A DNA stretch of 64,000 nt from GWC2-45-44 sp041661665. Its GTDB lineage: Bacteria; Planctomycetota; Phycisphaerae; Sedimentisphaerales; UBA12454. Under the pieces are notes generated by a model that was given only the letters and a program-made list of their open reading frames with translations, had not been told where the DNA came from and did not search any database. The position numbers and the translations under genes are program-made. The stretch is taken from positions 18,330-82,329 of the forward strand of contig JBAZTW010000003.1 in assembly GCA_041661665.1 (NCBI GenBank), in the 5' to 3' direction. Each line of letters begins with the position of its first letter. Within the stretch, counting starts at the first letter, position 1. Shown one piece after another: positions 8,205 to 16,837 of this stretch.

Positions 8205-10064
8205 TTATCCTGTTGTTTTTCTTGCTGCTCTGCGTCTGTCTTCTTCTTTCAGGAATTTTTTGCGAATACGAATTGAATTTGGACAAATTTCGACATACTC
8301 ATCTTCCTGAATATATTCCATCGCAATCTCAAGGCTCATTATGCGGGCGGGTCTTACTTTAGCGGCATCATCCTTGCCGGAGGAACGCATATTTGTAAGC
8401 TGTTTTAATTTGACAACATTTACGGGGATGTCGATTTCCTTACAGTGTTCACCGACGACCTGGCCATCATAAACCCTGTCGCCCGGCGAAACAAAGAATA
8501 TGCCCCTGTCATACAGCGCGTCTAAAGCGTAAGCTGTAACCTGGCCGGTTGTGGTAGCAACCATAACGCCTGCCTTGCGCTGCGGGATACTGCCTCGCAT
8601 CAGGTCATATTTTTCAAACGAATGGTGCATAATCGCTCTGCCCTGCGTAGCGTTGAGCATTCTTGCGTGCAGACCGAACAGGCCGCGCGACGGAATAATA
8701 AATTCCATATGCACAAAATCATTCGCGCCGCTTTTGGCGTCTATTTTTAATATCTCGCTTCGGCGGTCGCCAAGCAGACTCATCACAGAACCCTGACAAT
8801 CAGTGGGACAGTCAACGGCAAGCAATTCTATAGGCTCATGTTTTTGGCCGTCCACAATTTTTAAAATTACACTTGGTTTTCCAACACAAAGCTCAAAACC
8901 TTCACGGCGCATATTTTCGAGAAGTATGCCAAGGTGCATCAGTCCTCTGCCGGAAACATTAAACTCTTCCGGCGTCTGACCTGGTGAAACCCGCAAAGCA
9001 ACATTAGACTGAAGCTCTTTATCAAGTCTTATGCCGATTTGTCTGCTGGTGAGGTATTTGCCGTCTAAGCCTGCAAATGGGCCATCGTTGACACGGAAAG
9101 TCATCGACATCGTCGGCTCATCAACAGCGATAATCGAAAGCTGCGTCGGATTATCCGGGCAGGCGATTGTATTGCCGATGTCAACAGGGTCAAGCCCCGA
9201 CACCGCGCAGATATCGCCGGCAAGAACTTCAGTAACGCGCCTTCTGCTCAGGCCGTCAAACTGATGAATATGCATAACCTTCTGTTGGGTATGTTCGCCG
9301 TTTGAATCAATAACTGTAACGCGCTGGTCTTCAGCGATTTGACCTGCAAAAACTTTGCCGATGGCGATTCTGCCGACATAATCCGAATACTCCAGACTTG
9401 TAACAAGCATCTGAAGCGGTGCGTCCGGGTCAACCTTTGGAGCCGGAATGTTTTTAATAATAGTATCGAACACAATTTTCAGATTGTCGGTTTTCTTGTC
9501 CGGGTCATCCGAGGCCCAGCCTTCTCTGCCCGATGCGTAAATACAGGGAAAATCAAGAGCCTTGTCATCGGCACCGAGCTGCACAAGCAAATCGAAAACT
9601 TCATTTACAACCTCGTGCGGCCGACTATTCGGACGGTCAACCTTATTTATCACAACTATCGGCCTAAGCTTATGTTCCATCGCCTTGGTAAGCACAAATC
9701 TTGTCTGCGGCATAGGCCCTTCAAACGCGTCAACCAAAAGCATAACCCCGTCAGCCATTTTCAGAACACGTTCCACTTCGCCGCCGAAATCAGCGTGGCC
9801 GGGCGTGTCAATAATGTTAATTTTGTAATCGTCACCGTTGTCATCAGTGTAGTTGACGGCGCAATTTTTGCTCAAAATCGTTATGCCTCGTTCACGCTCA
9901 AGCGGGTTGGAGTCCATAATGAGGTTGTTTTCGCCACCGGCGAGTTTATCAAGGTCTTCAGTGCGAAACTGCCCCGATTGATACAATAATCTGTCAACCA
10001 AAGTCGTCTTGCCGTGGTCAACGTGGGCAATTATCGCTACATTACGAATATAATTTGAATACAT
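8205..10064 (-). CDS. typA: Translational GTPase TypA/BipA
   Basis: A 619-residue ribosome-associated GTPase of the EF-G family, used in ribosome assembly and stress adaptation. The start is the ATG at 10064, giving MYSNYIRNVAIIAHVDHGKTT (P-loop at residues 13-21). Domain II, the EF-G-like domain and the TypA-specific C-terminus (ending IRIRKKFLKEEDRRRAAR) follow. Open reading continues 31 codons upstream, but that part contains the promoter and has no conserved sequence. Length is as expected for the family. It is monocistronic with its own promoter at 10130-10157. Confidence 0.96.
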   Translation of the reverse strand: MYSNYIRNVAIIAHVDHGKTTLVDRLLYQSGQFRTEDLDKLAGGENNLIMDSNPLERERGITILSKNCAVNYTDDNGDDYKINIIDTPGHADFGGEVERVLKMADGVMLLVDAFEGPMPQTRFVLTKAMEHKLRPIVVINKVDRPNSRPHEVVNEVFDLLVQLGADDKALDFPCIYASGREGWASDDPDKKTDNLKIVFDTIIKNIPAPKVDPDAPLQMLVTSLEYSDYVGRIAIGKVFAGQIAEDQRVTVIDSNGEHTQQKVMHIHQFDGLSRRRVTEVLAGDICAVSGLDPVDIGNTIACPDNPTQLSIIAVDEPTMSMTFRVNDGPFAGLDGKYLTSRQIGIRLDKELQSNVALRVSPGQTPEEFNVSGRGLMHLGILLENMRREGFELCVGKPSVILKIVDGQKHEPIELLAVDCPTDCQGSVMSLLGDRRSEILKIDAKSGANDFVHMEFIIPSRGLFGLHARMLNATQGRAIMHHSFEKYDLMRGSIPQRKAGVMVATTTGQVTAYALDALYDRGIFFVSPGDRVYDGQVVGEHCKEIDIPVNVVKLKQLTNMRSSGKDDAAKVRPARIMSLEIAMEYIQEDEYVEICPNSIRIRKKFLKEEDRRRAARKTTG

Positions 10065-10129
10065 AAAAAACTCGAAAAAAAGGTTAGTTAATCTGAGGAT
10101 TGTTCTAATCATTTTTGCAGAAGCGGAGC

Positions 10130-10157
10130 AATATACACCATTTTCGGCAAATGTCAA
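10130..10157 (-). promoter_or_regulatory. Sigma-70-type promoter of typA
   Basis: On the minus strand a perfect TTGACA (10157-10152) and TATATT (10135-10130) lie 16 bases apart. The predicted leader to the typA ATG is about 60 bases. Confidence 0.65.
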
Positions 10158-10193
10158 TAGAATTGAGTAAATCTAATGAAAAGCTAATCGGTA

Positions 10194-10454
10194 TTACTCT
10201 TCGCCTTTTTCGAGCATTTTGCGAAGGTATTGGTTTTCTCTGCGGGTTGCTTCCAAATCGAAGAGCAGATATTTGACGGTAAGGCGAAGATGGTCAAGCG
10301 AATCGTGAAGGGTTTCACCGCTTTTTTGCAGCTTTTCATTGTAAATTTTTGCCTGTTTGGCAAGAGAAAGCAATTTTTTACTCCGCTCGGCAGGCAAATC
10401 GTTGATTTCGTTAAGCAGTTCGTTGAGTCTAATTTCAAAAGTAGAAATATCCAT
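10194..10454 (-). CDS. Small coiled-coil protein of unknown function
   Basis: An 86-residue, highly charged, almost entirely helical protein without Cys, signal or membrane segment (MDISTFEIRLNELLNEINDL to the terminal KMLEKGEE). The start is the ATG at 10454, because GGAAGGG ends ten bases upstream; a GTG at 10463 would overlap that site. It resembles short conserved planctomycete coiled-coil proteins, but I cannot name a family. It lies about 130 bases downstream of the typA promoter region on the same strand, with a long non-coding stretch upstream. Confidence 0.6.
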   Translation of the reverse strand: MDISTFEIRLNELLNEINDLPAERSKKLLSLAKQAKIYNEKLQKSGETLHDSLDHLRLTVKYLLFDLEATRRENQYLRKMLEKGEE

Positions 10455-10464
10455 TGTACACACC

Positions 10465-10920
10465 CTTCCAGAAGCAAAAATCTTTTTCTTCCCTCCCTGC
10501 GAGTAGACAATATCCTTGATGAGTTTTTATGTGCAAAGGATATACCATCAGCCATTGACAAAGTTTGACCTCTCAGTTTTGTGCCAAAAGAGGGGTTTTG
10601 AAGTTGCCAAAGGCGGGTTTTTTGTGATGAGAGATATTGCAAATTGCGCAAGTTTTGCCGCAATGTTGCAAAAAAAAGACACTCGATAGCACGAAAAGAC
10701 GAAAAACTCAGATATATGGATATGAGGTAAAAGCCAATGTTGATTAAAATAAACATTATATTGCGGATGTACAATGTTAAGTGTTTTATTGGTTGCAATT
10801 CGAAATAGATTTTGATAAAATAGCGAAGTTATGTTGGCTGCGTAGTCCAGCGTTTAATAAATATTGGAAATCCCGATTTAAGAGACTACTAACGCACAAC
10901 TTGATGCTCCTCGGGCGTGC
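10465..10920. other. Gene-poor intergenic stretch
   Basis: A stretch of about 450 bases between the small coiled-coil gene and the leader of the M1 peptidase. Open reading is present on the minus strand but consists of low-complexity hydrophobic sequence without a ribosome site. I see no RNA gene or repeat here. Confidence 0.5.
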
Positions 10921-10990
10921 CTGTTGAGGTTTTCAACAGCGCGTAGAGGCTCTCGGTAAAAGAGCCAAGACAGCTTGCCGAGCTGTTTTC
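10921..10990 (+). promoter_or_regulatory. Structured mRNA leader of M1 peptidase: three tandem hairpins
   Basis: Three consecutive stem-loops precede the peptidase start: CTGTTGA/TCAACAG (10921-10939), GGCTCT/AGAGCC (10948-10966), and a longer AAGACAGCT/AGCTGTTTT stem (10967-10989) that runs into TTTTCTT and so resembles a weak intrinsic terminator. The ribosome site AAGGAG follows at 11004. Such an arrangement could be an attenuator or a riboswitch-like leader. It matches no riboswitch consensus I know, and no ligand can be proposed. Confidence 0.4.
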
Positions 10991-11017
10991 TTAATTCAGC
11001 GATAAGGAGTGAGCGTG

Positions 11018-13300
11018 ATGAAGAAATGCAATCAGATATTGTGTATCTCTGTTTTTTTACTGCTGATACTAAGCACATCAAATGCCGGTCAATTTCCTTC
11101 AGAGCCTAATGAACCGACAGTTTCCCAGCCTTGTAACGGAGAAGGCAAAGATATATACTGCGGCCATTTGAAATCCACTCTCGCCGCACTTATGGCTCAG
11201 GGTTCCCAGCAGGCGAGGGACATTTACCGCGAATCGAATTCTTATACCGACATTCTTAACTGTTCCTTAAACCTTGATATAAATCCCACTACGGAAATTG
11301 TCAGCGGCACAAACGCACTCACAGTGAAAAGTCTTATTAACGGTCTGGCTACATTCACTCTCGACCTTCGCGACAATATGACCGTCGATAGCGTTACAGG
11401 CGATGTCGCTTCCTATACGCATCCGGGACACACTATCGAAATCACTCTCAACAGGCCCTATGATATAAATGAAATCTTTACTGTAACCGTTACCTATCAC
11501 GGCATACCGCAAAACCTCGGTTTTTCTTCTTTCGACTGGACCACACACAACGGCAATGCAATTTTCGCAACGCTCAGTGAACCCTGGTTCGCACACACAT
11601 GGTGGCCCTGCAAGGATGTTCTCGATGATAAATTTACAATGGATATGTGGGTTACAGTGCCGAGCTGGATGATTGTTACTTCAAACGGCCTTTTGCAGGG
11701 CACAGATTCAGTCGCAGGCGGGAAAACACGCTACCGCTGGCACGAATCGTATCCTATCGCCACCTACCTTGTTTCTTTGACCGGCACAAATTATGTTCAC
11801 TGGACTTATAATTACAATCACGCCGCGGGTACAATGCCTGTGGAAATGTACGCTTATCCCGAAAGCGAATCCTACGTCCGCGGCATAACAGCCGACTTAG
11901 TAACGCAAATACAAACCTTCAGCAGCGCTTATGGCGAATATCCTTTCATCAACGAAAAATACGGCATAACCCAGTTCCAGTGGAGCGGCGGAATGGAAAA
12001 CCAGACCCTCACAAGTCAGGGCGCCTATGCCTCATGGCTCAACGCACACGAACTTTCACATCAGTGGTGGGGCGATATGATTACCTGCAAAACCTGGCAC
12101 GATATCTGGCTCAACGAAGGTTTTGCCACATATTCGGAAGCCGTATATGAAGAAAAAAGACCGGGCGGAAGTTATTCCTTGTATTTCAGCAGAATGCAGT
12201 CTCGAAGGCCGGGCTCTTACGGCGGAACCGTCTATGTTTATGACATCTCCGATTTCGGTGCGGTTTTTGATGGAACTACCGTCTATAACAAGGCCGCCTG
12301 GGTGCTTCATATGCTTCGGCACGTTGTCGGCGACGCTAATTTTTTTGACATTCTCGCTACATACAGGTCTGCATACGAGGGCGACAGCGCGACGACCGAA
12401 GATTTCAGAGCTTCAGCGGAAAGCGTTTATGGCGGCGATTTACAGTGGTTCTTCGATGAATGGGTTTATAACGGCGGCGCTCCTTATTACAGATTCGGCT
12501 GGGAGCAGCAGCAAATCGGTTCGCAAAACTGGATGAGGTTATATATAAATCAATACCAGCAGGCCTCCTACGGCTATCCAAATTTCAAAATGCCAATCGA
12601 CATAACCATTAATTCAGCTTCGACAACCCCCGTTTGGAATAACGCAGTCTCCCAGTGGTACCTGATCAAAACAGCCTCTCCCGTAACATCGGTGCAGTTC
12701 GATAAGAACACATGGATATTGCGAGGCACCACATCATCCGTTTCCTATGTAAAAGGCCCCGCAAAAATTATCGATACCGCGCCGCTGCCCAACCAGACTA
12801 TTCACTCGGCAGTCCTTGACCATATCACCATACAGTTCAGCGAACCAATTACATACAGCAACTCCAATATAGCGGTAACCGGAAGCCTCACCGGGGCACA
12901 AAGTTTCTCAAGCGCCTTTTCTATGAGCAATTATATGCTTACTCTGACATTCCCACAGCCCCTAATGCAGGGGCAAACTTATACCGTTACAGTTACCGAT
13001 GGCATTTTGACGCCGAGTTCAGGGTATGCAATCGATGGCGAACTATCATCCGGCTCGCCGTTATTCCCGTCAGGAGACGGATTACCGGGCGGAAACGCCG
13101 TATTTTCTTTTTACCTCGGTTATGGCGCAGACCTCTCCGGCGATAACAAGGTCAATTTCGATGACTTCGCTTTATTCGCCGCTCAATGGCAAAAAACAAA
13201 TTGCGGCGCCTGCGGCGGCGCCGACCTCTCCGGCGACGGTAATGTTAATTTCTCCGATTTAAAAATCTTTTCAGCCTCCTGGCTCGTAGAACCGCAGTAA
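11018..13300 (+). CDS. Secreted M1 family metallopeptidase with C-terminal dockerin-like repeats
   Basis: A 760-residue exported zinc aminopeptidase. The signal peptide is residues 1-25. The M1 catalytic core has the exopeptidase motif GGMEN (about 324-328) and HELSH-x18-E with His344, Glu345, His348 and Glu367. After the catalytic part comes an Ig-like domain (about 590-690), then two dockerin-type calcium-binding repeats, DLSGDNKVNFDD and DLSGDGNVNFSD, near residues 705-755. The start ATG at 11018 is set eight bases after AAGGAG; a GTG at 11009 falls within that site. Dockerin ends suggest anchoring to a surface cohesin or complex. A secreted role in protein degradation is inferred. Confidence 0.9.
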   Translation: MKKCNQILCISVFLLLILSTSNAGQFPSEPNEPTVSQPCNGEGKDIYCGHLKSTLAALMAQGSQQARDIYRESNSYTDILNCSLNLDINPTTEIVSGTNALTVKSLINGLATFTLDLRDNMTVDSVTGDVASYTHPGHTIEITLNRPYDINEIFTVTVTYHGIPQNLGFSSFDWTTHNGNAIFATLSEPWFAHTWWPCKDVLDDKFTMDMWVTVPSWMIVTSNGLLQGTDSVAGGKTRYRWHESYPIATYLVSLTGTNYVHWTYNYNHAAGTMPVEMYAYPESESYVRGITADLVTQIQTFSSAYGEYPFINEKYGITQFQWSGGMENQTLTSQGAYASWLNAHELSHQWWGDMITCKTWHDIWLNEGFATYSEAVYEEKRPGGSYSLYFSRMQSRRPGSYGGTVYVYDISDFGAVFDGTTVYNKAAWVLHMLRHVVGDANFFDILATYRSAYEGDSATTEDFRASAESVYGGDLQWFFDEWVYNGGAPYYRFGWEQQQIGSQNWMRLYINQYQQASYGYPNFKMPIDITINSASTTPVWNNAVSQWYLIKTASPVTSVQFDKNTWILRGTTSSVSYVKGPAKIIDTAPLPNQTIHSAVLDHITIQFSEPITYSNSNIAVTGSLTGAQSFSSAFSMSNYMLTLTFPQPLMQGQTYTVTVTDGILTPSSGYAIDGELSSGSPLFPSGDGLPGGNAVFSFYLGYGADLSGDNKVNFDDFALFAAQWQKTNCGACGGADLSGDGNVNFSDLKIFSASWLVEPQ

Positions 13301-13435
13301 ATCTCTATAATTGGCAGATTACCGAGCCTGCCGCGCAATACCCAAAAACGCAAGGTTATGCTTGCGAAAAAACAGTCTGGGCGGTATTATAAGGCCGGTT
13401 AAAATATCGACAGCAGAATTTATGGAGAGCCTGAA

Positions 13436-14386
13436 ATGAGACCAAAACAGCTTGAGCAGTGGCAGTTTTTATTTATAGGAATGGCGATTGTGGGTATTGT
13501 TCTTTGGCCTTTGAGCCAATGGCTTACAACGCTAAGAGGCAGTTTTATTATGGCGGCCTATTTCGCCGCGGCTGTGGGTATTTTTGGGATACTGCAAGTG
13601 CTGGCGGAAACGATTAAAAATCTCAACCGGCAGCAGGAGAAAATAGAACAACTCAGCGAGTCGCTGACGGCAAACAAAAATCTGCTCGAACAAATTTCGC
13701 AGGAAGTTCGACTGTCCGAAGCGGCAAAGACTATCTGTTATCGCGATACCGACAGGCAGCTGCTGCGGGCAAGCGTGATTGAAAGACTTCATCAGCAGGA
13801 TTTCGAGGCGACCTACGCGATGATTGACAACATTGAAAGGCGGCCGGAATATAAACAATTAGCGGCAGATTTAAGACTTACCGCAGACCGATATCGCGAC
13901 GCTACCGAGCAGGACAGAGTAAGCCAGGTAATTAATTATATCGACAGGCTTCTCGAACAGCGTCAGTGGGCAAACGCCGAGACACAGATAGAAAGGCTCA
14001 TTAAAAAATATCCCGATTCTGAAAAAGCCGGCGATATGAGCGAAAAACTTTTTGAGAAAAAAGAGAAAAGAAAAAGAGAGCTGCTCGACGAATGGGATAC
14101 CGCGGTTAAGAAATCCGATATTGACCGGAGTCTTGAGGTTTTACATGAGCTTGACCTTTATCTTACGCCCAGCGAAGGGCTGGCTCTGCAGGAAGCGGCA
14201 AGCGAGATATTCAAAAACAAGCTGCATAATATGGGCGTTCAATTCTCGCTCGCTGTCAGCGATAAGCAGTGGGACAAGGCTCTTGAGACCGGACAAACCA
14301 TTATCAGGGAATTTCCAAACAGCAAAATGGCTGACGAAATCAGAAACAAAAAAGAGATACTTCAGGAATTGGCGAAAAAACAATAA
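13436..14386 (+). CDS. Membrane-anchored coiled-coil/helical-repeat protein
   Basis: A 316-residue protein with two transmembrane helices (residues about 11-30 and 37-58), then a long coiled coil (about 62-100). A helical domain with TPR-like periodicity follows to the end, with repeated segments around FEATYAMIDN, WANAETQIERLI and WDKALETGQTII. The GGAGAG ribosome site precedes the ATG. It is co-directional with the sugar kinase 50 bases downstream. The topology suggests a cytoplasmic or periplasmic scaffold. I do not recognise a named family, so no function is assigned. Confidence 0.7.
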   Translation: MRPKQLEQWQFLFIGMAIVGIVLWPLSQWLTTLRGSFIMAAYFAAAVGIFGILQVLAETIKNLNRQQEKIEQLSESLTANKNLLEQISQEVRLSEAAKTICYRDTDRQLLRASVIERLHQQDFEATYAMIDNIERRPEYKQLAADLRLTADRYRDATEQDRVSQVINYIDRLLEQRQWANAETQIERLIKKYPDSEKAGDMSEKLFEKKEKRKRELLDEWDTAVKKSDIDRSLEVLHELDLYLTPSEGLALQEAASEIFKNKLHNMGVQFSLAVSDKQWDKALETGQTIIREFPNSKMADEIRNKKEILQELAKKQ

Positions 14387-14423
14387 CCATCCGGCTTCGT
14401 CTTCGACTTCGCCGCGACAGGCA
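14387..14423. repeat. Dispersed repeat R6 copy 1
   Basis: A 37-base element starting CCATCCGGCTTCGTCTTCGA and ending CGCGACAGGCA. It is identical to 24345-24381. Both copies sit directly upstream of a start codon and contribute sequence next to the ribosome-binding region. Confidence 0.75.
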
Positions 14424-14436
14424 AAGGACATAGAGA

Positions 14437-15324
14437 TTGCAGACTAAAATTATAACCATCGGTTTAAGTCCCGCGTGGGATAAAACAATCGAAGTTGCGG
14501 GCGTCGAATGGGGTGAGCATAAAATAATCTCCTCACAGAAAATTATTCCAGCGGGCAAAGCTCTCAATATAAACAGGTCTCTTGCGCAGATGAAAATTCC
14601 GAGTATCGCGGCAGGTCTGTGGGGCGAAAATGACTGGGACAAAATGCAACAGGCCGTCACGGCTTTGAAAAAATTTGTGCGGATTAAATTCATAAAAGCA
14701 AAAGGCGCGACAAGAGAAAATATAACTATCGTCGATGCCGCCAAAAAAAGGAATATACACCTTCGCAGCAAAAACACTCTTGCCAACGCAAAGTCATTAT
14801 CGGATTTGAACAGGAATTTGAAAACGGTTATTACCAAAGACAGCATTTGCGTTTTCGCGGGCGCTCTGTCTGGCGGCAAACTTTTAAAACAAACCATATC
14901 ACTGCTCGAAACTGCAAAACGCAGGCAGGCGAAAATTATCGTCGATAGTTCAGGCATCGAGTTTAAGAAAATCGTTTCTATGGGCGGATTGTTTATGATT
15001 AAGCCGAATGTCGAGGAACTTGGTGAACTTGTCGGCAGGAAAATTGAAAACCAAAAAGATACGCTCGCCGATGCCGCCAGGAAATTTCTGAATAAAACGG
15101 AATTTGTTTTGGTCAGCAGAGGCGAAAAAGGAGCGATGCTCATAGGTAAGGATTTAATTATCTCCACCGAATACTGCGGCAAAAAGTTCGATGTCTGCAA
15201 TACCGTCGGCTGTGGCGATTACCTGCTGGCAGGTTTCATCGCGGGATTATGCAAAACGGGAGATTTAAAAATCGCACTCCAAACCGCCGTTCACAACGCA
15301 GCGATGCGGGCGTTTGGGAAATAA
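14437..15324 (+). CDS. PfkB-family sugar-phosphate kinase (1-phosphofructokinase / tagatose-6-phosphate kinase type)
   Basis: A 295-residue ribokinase-fold kinase. The N-terminal ITIGLSPAWDKTIEV and the PAGKALNINRSLA sugar-binding loop are typical of the FruK/LacC branch. The C-terminal NTVGCGDYLLAGF supplies the anion hole and catalytic Asp of GxGD. The start is a TTG at 14437 after AAAGGA, which lies at the end of a dispersed repeat; no better in-frame start exists. No PTS permease or aldolase gene is adjacent, so the substrate, probably fructose 1-phosphate or another hexose phosphate, cannot be fixed. Confidence 0.85.
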   Translation: MQTKIITIGLSPAWDKTIEVAGVEWGEHKIISSQKIIPAGKALNINRSLAQMKIPSIAAGLWGENDWDKMQQAVTALKKFVRIKFIKAKGATRENITIVDAAKKRNIHLRSKNTLANAKSLSDLNRNLKTVITKDSICVFAGALSGGKLLKQTISLLETAKRRQAKIIVDSSGIEFKKIVSMGGLFMIKPNVEELGELVGRKIENQKDTLADAARKFLNKTEFVLVSRGEKGAMLIGKDLIISTEYCGKKFDVCNTVGCGDYLLAGFIAGLCKTGDLKIALQTAVHNAAMRAFGK

Positions 15325-15509
15325 GAAGTAAGGAAGCAAGGAAATAGGGAAGTAAAGAACGTTGAACATTCAATGTCCAACTTCCGGGGAAAATAGGGCA
15401 GTTACCTATTTTGTATTGGTTGGAATAAAAACTTTTCTGAAGAGATTTCTCGGCTGCGCTCGAAATGACACGAATCCCGGCAACACTTTGCCGGGGCTAA
15501 CCACGAAAT
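15325..15509. repeat. Intergenic stretch with dispersed hairpin R7 copy 1
   Basis: The convergent gap between the sugar kinase and the YihY gene. Bases 15476-15507 carry a hairpin CCCGGCAAC/TTGCCGGGG followed by CTAACCACGAA, which is the reverse complement of a copy at 44243-44275. A shorter palindrome-like GAACGTTGAACATTC lies at 15358. No gene is visible. Confidence 0.6.
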
Positions 15510-16826
15510 TTAATTACCGATAACGGAGCGGATAGTATATTGTGAAAGTTTTTGCCTCCGGTCTGCGGACAGTTGAGTAATCACTGCGGACTGGTCGGAA
15601 GGTCTTGCGAAACTCGCATCGGCGACAGCATCATAAATATCGGCAAGCGTCATATTTTCAGCGACAGTGGAAGGGGCAAAGCCGACTGAAGGTTCAGATG
15701 TTCGTAAAATTATTTTCGCTGCGGTAAGATGGCCGAGAATTTTATCCGCGAATTCGGCGGGCAGGCAAAGATAACTGCTGATGAATTCGGCGGGAACAGG
15801 AGAATTCTTTTTCTCAAATTCCTTAAAAATCAAATTAACTATATTTATTACGTGTAAATCAGAGGCGATGAAAAACTTCTGTTTAATTTGCTCGGCGGCA
15901 CGCTCGGCATCTTCAATGGTTTTCAGATATTGGGTTGTGAACGTAAGCTGCAAGCCGAAAAGCACAATCAGCCAGGTGAAATAAATCCACAAAACACCCA
16001 GCGGGATAAGGCCGAGCACGCCGTAGACGACGCTGTATGGAATGAGTTTTATCATATAGAGACCGAATGCCCACTTGGCGACGAGAAAAATGCAGGCGGC
16101 CACAAACGCGCCCCATAACGCGGCTTTTGGATTAACTTTGGCGTTGGGCATCAGCATATAGAGAGCGAACAATCCGATGAACGCAACAACGAAAGGCACG
16201 ACAAAAGGAACTACCGGCCCGAGAAAGCTGAAGATATTTTTCCCCAGATATGCAGCGATGCTGTATTTTGTATTAATATAAACAGCTACGCCGAGCAGAA
16301 AGGAGCCGAGAGTCAGGAATGTCCAGTAATAAGCTATTCGCTGGAGCAGATTTCGTCCGCGAACCACGCCCCATATAGTATTAAAGGAACTTTCTATGGT
16401 AATCAGCAGCGCGATTGCAACCCAGATAATAAGCACACTGCTGACAATGGTAATAGAGCCTTTATTGATATTGCTGTAAAAGCCGCTTGTGAATTCCTCG
16501 ACTTTTTCCGAGAGTGTAATTTTTGCGGTTGATGTGTTTGGGTCAACCGGGTACTGAACGTTTTTGATGAAAGTCTGCTCGTAGAAGAAATTTCTCATCT
16601 GTTTGCCGAGGTCATCAAATGTGCCCAGCGATTGGAAAATCAGCAGCATTACGATAGCCAGCGGCACGATTCCGAATATGGTATTGTACGACAGTATCGA
16701 AGCCTGGCGGTCGGCTCTGTTCTTCCACAGCAGTTTTACGCACCGCGGCCAGAGGTGAATTTGAAAAACCACAAAGCGCGTGAACCTGCTGATATTGGTC
16801 GGCACTGATAATAGTTCATTTAACAT
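15510..16826 (-). CDS. YihY/BrkB family inner-membrane protein
   Basis: A 438-residue polytopic membrane protein of the YihY/BrkB (formerly mis-called RNase BN) family. It has about six transmembrane helices in the first 300 residues. The family pattern is visible in DRQASILSYNTIFGIVPLAI near the N-terminus and in AALWGAFVAACIFLVAKWAF. A soluble C-terminal winged-helix-like domain (about residues 305-438) is present in long members. It lies 11 bases downstream of the AsmA-like gene, so the two are co-transcribed. The molecular function of the family is not established. Confidence 0.88.
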   Translation of the reverse strand: MLNELLSVPTNISRFTRFVVFQIHLWPRCVKLLWKNRADRQASILSYNTIFGIVPLAIVMLLIFQSLGTFDDLGKQMRNFFYEQTFIKNVQYPVDPNTSTAKITLSEKVEEFTSGFYSNINKGSITIVSSVLIIWVAIALLITIESSFNTIWGVVRGRNLLQRIAYYWTFLTLGSFLLGVAVYINTKYSIAAYLGKNIFSFLGPVVPFVVPFVVAFIGLFALYMLMPNAKVNPKAALWGAFVAACIFLVAKWAFGLYMIKLIPYSVVYGVLGLIPLGVLWIYFTWLIVLFGLQLTFTTQYLKTIEDAERAAEQIKQKFFIASDLHVINIVNLIFKEFEKKNSPVPAEFISSYLCLPAEFADKILGHLTAAKIILRTSEPSVGFAPSTVAENMTLADIYDAVADASFARPSDQSAVITQLSADRRQKLSQYTIRSVIGN

Positions 16827-16837
16827 TGTCAGCTCCT

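Noticed and set aside
10184..10798. 204-codon minus-strand frame between typA and the peptidase
   Set aside because: Covers the small coiled-coil gene in another frame and then plain AT-rich sequence; no ribosome site.
14340..15200. 286-codon minus-strand frame opposite the PfkB kinase
   Set aside because: Runs through a conserved gene and a repeat; low-complexity hydrophobic sequence, so a shadow frame.
15510..16826. Ribonuclease BN
   Set aside because: The old name for this family came from a mistaken assignment; the protein is a polytopic membrane protein without nuclease motifs.
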